Shown in pieces: positions 46,195 through 50,240 of a stretch of 50,240 bases of DNA (positions within the stretch are counted from its first letter, which is position 1; the number at the start of each line of letters is the position of its first letter). The stretch spans positions 1 through 50,240 of the forward strand of contig CALJLV010000102.1 in assembly GCA_937982505.1 (NCBI GenBank). The letters are read 5' to 3'. The notes beneath the pieces were generated by a model, which saw only the letters and a program-made list of their open reading frames with translations, made no database searches and had not been told where the DNA came from. A program made the position numbers and the translations under genes. The DNA is from an uncultured Desulfobacteraceae bacterium (lineage in GTDB: Bacteria; Desulfobacterota; Desulfobacteria; Desulfobacterales; UBA2174).

Positions 46195-47481
46195 TCAGCC
46201 CGTCGACTCCCGTGCGGGCATGGCCTGTTCGGGCGAGGATCTGCGGGCGATGCAGCGGGCGGCCGCGAACACCAGCCCCCCGGCCAGGGCCCCCAGGAAA
46301 GGCGCCATCAGCAGGGAACCAAGAATCCACTCCAGCAGCCGGTCCAGGGCCTCATACCCCAGGGTGCGCAGGGAGATCTCGGTGAGAAAAACGCCGTGGC
46401 GCAGGTAATGGCCGGCTTCGATGCACAGCGCCGGCACCAGCGGCGGCATGCAAAGCTGGCTGGCGCCCAGGGCCGCCACCCTGCTCAGGCGGAAGAAACC
46501 CGCTGCGAAAAGAATGGCGATGGAATGCACCCCGACCAGCGGCAAGGCCCCCAGAAAAACCCCCAGAGCCGCCGCCCATCCGAGCCGGGCCGGCGGAATC
46601 CGTTGTCCCACCAAAAACTTGAGGGAACGCCAGGGATGGCGCAGGGAGATTTCGGACTCTGCCGCAGCAGGGCGGGCCAGCCCGCCAGGGGGCCGGGGCA
46701 GGACCGAGCGCAGGGTCAGATGAATGTTGAGAAGGGCGAAAAAAAACCGGTCCAGGATCCAGCGCAGCGGGTGGGGCGCTCTGGCGACCGGCTCCCCGGC
46801 GTCGGTGACCCGCACCTGGCGCAGCTCGGCTCCAGCCCAGACGGACCGCACCAGCATCTCGTAGTCGAACCCCGGCCCCCCCCGGGACACGGTGCGAAGG
46901 GATTCCAGCAGGGCCAGTGGATAGGCCCGCAGGGTGCCGGTGGCCTCCCCGCAGACCGCCCCGGTCTGCACCCGGAACCAGAAGTTGGCCAGGCCCCGTT
47001 CCAGGCGGCCCCCCGGGCCCGGGGTCTTCGAGTCGCCGGACCGCACCGCGCACACCAGGGCCTCGGGCGTGTCGCGGACCTGGGCCGCGATCCGCTGCAG
47101 ATGGGCCTCCGCCCTCCAACGCAAGTCCAGGGTGATCAGATGGGTGGCGTCCCGGCGCCTGGCGTGCCCGAGCGCCAGGCGCAGCCTTTCCCTCCGGGGC
47201 AGGTTCCTGGCCACCGGAACAGGCTGCACCGCGGCGCTGCCGGCGACCTCGATCCGGTCCTCGCCCAGGATCAGGACCTCGCACCCGGCGGCAAAGCTCC
47301 CGGCGACCGCCTGGACGGCGCGCCGCGGCGCCATGGCCGCCTCGATCACCACCACCGCTCTGACCAGCATCGGGGCGGACGACGAATCAGTGGCGGGGGG
47401 CAGGATCTCGGGGCCCCGGGAGGAGGAACGCTGGACAACCGTGGGCAGAAAGCCATGGCTTGGCGATGAACGCGTCGGCAT
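46195..47481 (-). CDS. Degenerate GT2-like domain fused to DUF2062
   Basis: About 428 residues. The N-terminal half follows the pattern of family 2 glycosyltransferases (dolichol-phosphate-mannose-synthase-like), with CGEATGTLRAYPLAL and GFDYEMLVRSVWAG matching the GT2 acceptor and Glu motifs. However, the usual TLDADGQ (DxD) reads ITLDLRWRA, so the second Asp is lost and sugar transfer is doubtful. The C-terminal half is a DUF2062 membrane domain (LGVFLGALPLVGVHSIAILFAAGF, LEWILGSLLMAPFLGALAGG). The start is uncertain: ATG 47481 and ATG 47371 both lack a ribosome site. It follows the CsgG-like gene by eleven bases and probably shares its transcript. Confidence 0.7.
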   Translation of the reverse strand: MPTRSSPSHGFLPTVVQRSSSRGPEILPPATDSSSAPMLVRAVVVIEAAMAPRRAVQAVAGSFAAGCEVLILGEDRIEVAGSAAVQPVPVARNLPRRERLRLALGHARRRDATHLITLDLRWRAEAHLQRIAAQVRDTPEALVCAVRSGDSKTPGPGGRLERGLANFWFRVQTGAVCGEATGTLRAYPLALLESLRTVSRGGPGFDYEMLVRSVWAGAELRQVRVTDAGEPVARAPHPLRWILDRFFFALLNIHLTLRSVLPRPPGGLARPAAAESEISLRHPWRSLKFLVGQRIPPARLGWAAALGVFLGALPLVGVHSIAILFAAGFFRLSRVAALGASQLCMPPLVPALCIEAGHYLRHGVFLTEISLRTLGYEALDRLLEWILGSLLMAPFLGALAGGLVFAAARCIARRSSPEQAMPARESTG

Positions 47482-47492
47482 GATAGGAAGGG

Positions 47493-48923
47493 CTAGTTGA
47501 GCGCCGCCAGGTTCTTCTGGGCGTATTTCTGCAGTTTGCGGTTGGCGGCGCCCCTGGCCACGGTCTGCAGCGTGCCGCGGTACTGACGTTTGCCTGAAGC
47601 CCCCAGGATGTTGCATAGCCAGGACATGGCATCCACGTAGAGCCGGTCGGATGGATTGGATCGATAGCCGGCCAGGAGTACGGACGCGGCCGTATCCAGG
47701 ACCTGCGGTTCGAAGGAACGGGCGCGGACGATCATCTTGCTGCCCTGGACGATCTTTTCGGCGCTGCCGGAGCGCAGCATCCGGATGAAGCCATGGGCCT
47801 GGGCGGAGATTCCGGGGTCGCTTCCGGCGCTGTCGGCAGCGGGCGCCGGGGTGTCGGCCGGGACCGCGGCGGCACCCATATCGGCGCCCTGAGCAGCGGG
47901 GGCGGCGGGTTCGGCTTTCTGCAGCGACACCGGGACCTGCTTGCTTTCCCCGGCGCTCAGGGAGATCCACTGGGTCTGGGTCTGATAGCCGGACGCCGAC
48001 ACCTCGATATGGTAGCGGCCCGGGGGCAGTTCGATCCCGGGCTGATAGCGCGGACCGATGTTGAGGATGCGCACCCTGGCCTCCTGGGGTTCGGCGTTGA
48101 CCTGCAGCCAGCCCCGGCCGCCGAAAGGGGCCGGAGGCGGCGGCGCGGCGACCGCCTCTTCGCTCACGAAGCTGGCGCTGTAGACCATCTGGCCGTAGGC
48201 GACGGCCCCCGGCTCGGTCTCTTCGAGGATTTCCCCCTCGGAAAGCTTCTCGAGGGTGTTGCGCAAGACGATCCGGCCGGTCTTGATCTGCCGCACGTCC
48301 AGAACTTCGCCGGTCTTGGGGTGCCGGATGACCTCGCCCTCCTTGTAGACGATGAACTCCATGCCCGCCTTGGCCCCTGCCCCGCGGCCCAGATCAATGG
48401 CCACCGTCTGTTCCGAGCGGCTCACCACGTATCCTTCCAGGGGAAAGTTCTTGATGATCTTTTCGGACATCTGCACCACCAGATCCTGGAGGCGAACGGC
48501 GGCCGTGCTCTTGACGTTCTCGGCCGCCTTGATCGATCCGCTTTCCACGTCGATGATGCGGGCGTTGATCTCCAGCACGTTCTGCAGCTTGAGCACCGAG
48601 CCGGAGATGATCGCTTCCACCCCCAGCAGTTTGCCGATCCTGCTGGCGGTGGAATCGTCCACCACCCCGCTCATGCTCAGCTTCTGCTCTTCGACCAGCT
48701 TGTTGATCAATCCTCGCTCGACCACATCGAAGCGGCCCGCCTTGACAAAGGCGGTGATGCACCACTCGGCCACGATGGCGCCCATATCCTCGGTTTCGAA
48801 CCCCTGTCCCTGAAGGGTGAAATCGAGCACCGCGATTTTGGTCCTCTTGAAGGTGACCTGGGCGGCAAGCGGCACCGTCAGAATCATCAGCAATACCCAA
48901 ACCAGGGCGGCAGATCGCTTCAC
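47493..48923 (-). CDS. CsgG-like/PEGA-domain envelope protein
   Basis: A 476-residue exported protein. The signal peptide is MKRSAALVWVLLMILTVPLAAQ. The next 140 residues resemble the curli-assembly CsgG fold (IAVLDFTLQGQG, WCITAFVKAGRFDVVERGLINKLVEEQKL, ADAIISGSV-like AIISGSVLKL). The middle has a flagellar-assembly-like beta domain, then PEGA (GWLQVNAEPQEARVRI, PGRYHIEVSASGYQ). An Ala/Pro-rich linker and a C-terminal helical part follow. The start is a GTG with AAGGAG eight bases upstream; there is no lipobox, so it is periplasmic or outer-membrane. Possible role: outer-membrane pore or structural protein. Confidence 0.8.
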   Translation of the reverse strand: MKRSAALVWVLLMILTVPLAAQVTFKRTKIAVLDFTLQGQGFETEDMGAIVAEWCITAFVKAGRFDVVERGLINKLVEEQKLSMSGVVDDSTASRIGKLLGVEAIISGSVLKLQNVLEINARIIDVESGSIKAAENVKSTAAVRLQDLVVQMSEKIIKNFPLEGYVVSRSEQTVAIDLGRGAGAKAGMEFIVYKEGEVIRHPKTGEVLDVRQIKTGRIVLRNTLEKLSEGEILEETEPGAVAYGQMVYSASFVSEEAVAAPPPPAPFGGRGWLQVNAEPQEARVRILNIGPRYQPGIELPPGRYHIEVSASGYQTQTQWISLSAGESKQVPVSLQKAEPAAPAAQGADMGAAAVPADTPAPAADSAGSDPGISAQAHGFIRMLRSGSAEKIVQGSKMIVRARSFEPQVLDTAASVLLAGYRSNPSDRLYVDAMSWLCNILGASGKRQYRGTLQTVARGAANRKLQKYAQKNLAALN

Positions 48924-48982
48924 GGCGTCTCTCCTTGGATGGATCCGAGGTCCTCGGCGCATCTTTTCATACCGGTGACAGC

Positions 48983-49012
48983 ACCTTACCGCCGTGGGCT
49001 CGAGCCTGTCAA
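48983..49012 (-). promoter_or_regulatory. Sigma-70-type promoter of the CsgG-like gene
   Basis: On the minus strand a perfect TTGACA (49012-49007) is followed after 18 bases by TAAGGT (48988-48983). Transcription would start near 48976, leaving a 50-base leader. The rest of the 347-base spacer (48924-49270) shows no gene; a promoter for the plus-strand lipoprotein gene is not obvious. Confidence 0.5.
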
Positions 49013-49270
49013 GAACCGCCACGCGCGCTCCCGCGGACCCAGCCGGGCCGGTGTTCCCTCCTCGCCGTCAGGACCGGCAGATACCCTCTGAGAAGATCTC
49101 TTTCCCGCCGATCTTCTCTGGCACTGGTTCCTCAGCCACTTTGCGGATTACCCCCCAGGGCGGTTTTGCATTGGAACGAGGCGCCGCCTGGGGTACACTG
49201 GCGCCGGCATGGGCCGCCGCAAGTCCTTGGCGACCCTGGCGTTTCTCCGTCGCTTACCGAGGTCCCGAAA

Positions 49271-50050
49271 ATGCCCGAGCCGCCGGCACACCGTCCACCG
49301 CCCTCGCCGGGCCTCGTTGCGGCAATGATCCTGGCCGTGCTGATCTCTGCCTGCGCCGCCCGCCCCCCAGGGCCGCCGGCGCCGCCCAGCATCCAACCTA
49401 TCCTGCCCCTGCTGGGCATCACCATCCAGGCCGGCGCCTTCGAAAACCTGGAAAACGCCGTACGGCTCACCGAAGGGCTCCAGTCCCGGGGCCTGGAAGC
49501 CACCTTCTTCCGGGATGAAGATGGCTTGTTCAAGGTGCGCTTCGGTAATTTCACCTCCGCCGAAGAGGCGCGGCGGCGCGCCGAGGCCCTGCAGCGGGAC
49601 GGCGTGCTGGAAGTCTTCTACATTGTGGTGCCCGGGCAGTACGCCGCCGCCGAGCGGGACCGGCGCGGCGAGGACTTCGTGCGCCGGCGCATCGTCCATA
49701 CCGCCCGCGGCTTTCTGGGCGTTCCGTACCGCTGGGGCGGCAGCTCCGCCCAGAAGGGCTTCGACTGCAGCGGACTGACCATGACCGCCTACCGGCTCAA
49801 CGGCTATGATCTGCCGCGCACCTCCCGGGCCCAGTTCGCGGTCGGCGCCCCCGTCGCCGTGGACCGCCTCAAGCCGGCGGATCTGGTCTTTTTCAGGGCT
49901 CCAGCCAAGCGCGAGGTGAGCCATGTGGGCCTTTACATCGGCGACGGCCGCTTCCTCCACGCCCCCGGTTCGGGCAAGACCATCCGCATCGACGCCCTGG
50001 ACCACGACTACTACCGCCGCCACCTGGCGGGCGCCCGTCGCTTTCTCTAG
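49271..50050 (+). CDS. SPOR-domain NlpC/P60 lipoprotein (peptidoglycan endopeptidase)
   Basis: A 259-residue protein. A lipoprotein signal ends in the lipobox LISAC (Cys28). Residues about 45-120 look like a SPOR peptidoglycan-binding domain (ITIQAGAFENLENAVRLTEGL, FKVRFGNFTSAEEA). Residues 140-259 are NlpC/P60 with Cys166 in GFDCSGL, His218 in VSHVGLYIG and a third polar residue at His230. Such enzymes cleave stem-peptide cross-links during growth or division. GAGG lies eight bases before the ATG. The gene converges on the truncated gene at the window's end. Confidence 0.92.
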   Translation: MPEPPAHRPPPSPGLVAAMILAVLISACAARPPGPPAPPSIQPILPLLGITIQAGAFENLENAVRLTEGLQSRGLEATFFRDEDGLFKVRFGNFTSAEEARRRAEALQRDGVLEVFYIVVPGQYAAAERDRRGEDFVRRRIVHTARGFLGVPYRWGGSSAQKGFDCSGLTMTAYRLNGYDLPRTSRAQFAVGAPVAVDRLKPADLVFFRAPAKREVSHVGLYIGDGRFLHAPGSGKTIRIDALDHDYYRRHLAGARRFL

Positions 50051-50076
50051 CCCTGCGCTCCCGGGCCGGCGGCGTC

Positions 50077-50157
50077 CTACCAGCCGCCTCCCCCCCCGCC
50101 GCCGCCGCCGCCGCCCGAGGAGCCGCCGCCGCGGCTGCCGGAACTGGAACCCGGGGC
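50077..50157 (-). CDS. 3' end of a glycine-rich membrane-protein gene
   Basis: Only the last 26 codons are present. They encode a Gly/Ser-rich tail that ends Gly-Gly-Trp and a TAG stop. Such tails with a final Trp are typical of TPM-domain (YgcG-like) and DUF2207-type membrane proteins, commonly encoded beside LemA. The rest of the gene is cut by adapter sequence, so the family call is tentative. Confidence 0.5.
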   Translation of the reverse strand, partial: APGSSSGSRGGGSSGGGGGGGGGGGW

Positions 50158-50240
50158 AGATCGGAAGAGCGTCGTGTAGGGAAAGAGGGTAGATCCCGGG
50201 GGGTGCCGTATCCTTAAAAAAAAAAAAACGCAGTAACAAG
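50158..50240. other. Illumina adapter contamination
   Basis: From base 50158 the sequence is AGATCGGAAGAGCGTCGTGT and its continuation, the TruSeq adapter read-through, with a few errors, followed by a poly-A run and junk. It is not genomic, and the contig really stops near 50157. Any reading frame that crosses this point is false. Confidence 0.97.

Overview
The window looks like a high-GC chromosome fragment from an anaerobe of the Desulfobacterota type (Desulfosarcina/Desulfococcus-like). I infer this from the gene families: a heterodisulfide-reductase-type HdrA, a selenoprotein MvhD, MetF/MetV, DUF3786, DUF2889, DUF5320 and NifX-like proteins, and tungsten/molybdenum handling genes. No rRNA, tRNA or CRISPR array was found. 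The last 83 bases are Illumina adapter read-through, so the true contig ends near base 50157.

Layout. Bases 1-2150 hold the 5' end of a RecQ-like helicase, a decayed exonuclease/DinG-type helicase and three copies of a local repeat. Bases 2306-11284 (minus strand) run metF-like, a giant hdrA fusion, selenocysteine mvhD, metV, metF, a one-domain receiver and a divergent shikimate-dehydrogenase-like gene. A near-consensus sigma-54 promoter lies in front of this cluster and an NtrC-family activator is encoded divergently (11600-12976), followed by a 4-hydroxy-2-oxoglutarate aldolase-like gene. Bases 14062-18149 hold a Gate-domain membrane protein, a family 4 glycosyltransferase, 3-methyladenine glycosylase I and a DUF3786 protein. 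Bases 18374-24695 look like an accessory island: a DNA methyltransferase converges on an XPB helicase, a helicase-associated protein and a small HTH-like protein, with a sigma-region-4-like protein upstream. carB follows (24981-28181).

Bases 28399-32940 form a molybdate locus: molbindin, an HTH regulator with a molybdate-binding-like domain, a control region with repeated AT-rich sites, then modABC. Bases 33093-41725 hold a phosphoesterase, alpha/beta hydrolase, SDR, an HD-domain (RelA/SpoT-hydrolase-like) protein and two divergent acyl-CoA ligases that share a perfect TGTGA-N6-TCACA palindrome. Bases 41782-48923 (minus) hold a radical SAM protein, DUF5320 and NifX-like proteins, an Fe-S/DUF3786 protein, a B12-binding radical SAM protein, a GT2-like/DUF2062 fusion and a CsgG-like/PEGA lipid-envelope protein. 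A SPOR-NlpC/P60 lipoprotein gene and the glycine-rich 3' end of a membrane-protein gene close the window.

The most interesting system is the sigma-54-controlled C1 cluster. MetF, MetV, HdrA and MvhD are the parts of a known class of methylene-tetrahydrofolate reductase complex coupled to a flavin-based electron-bifurcating module. Here HdrA is duplicated and carries an inserted NADPH-oxidoreductase (GltD/NfnB-like) domain, MvhD uses selenocysteine, and a second MetF paralogue leads the operon. The combination could couple methylene-THF chemistry to NAD(P)H and ferredoxin; this is an inference from gene content.
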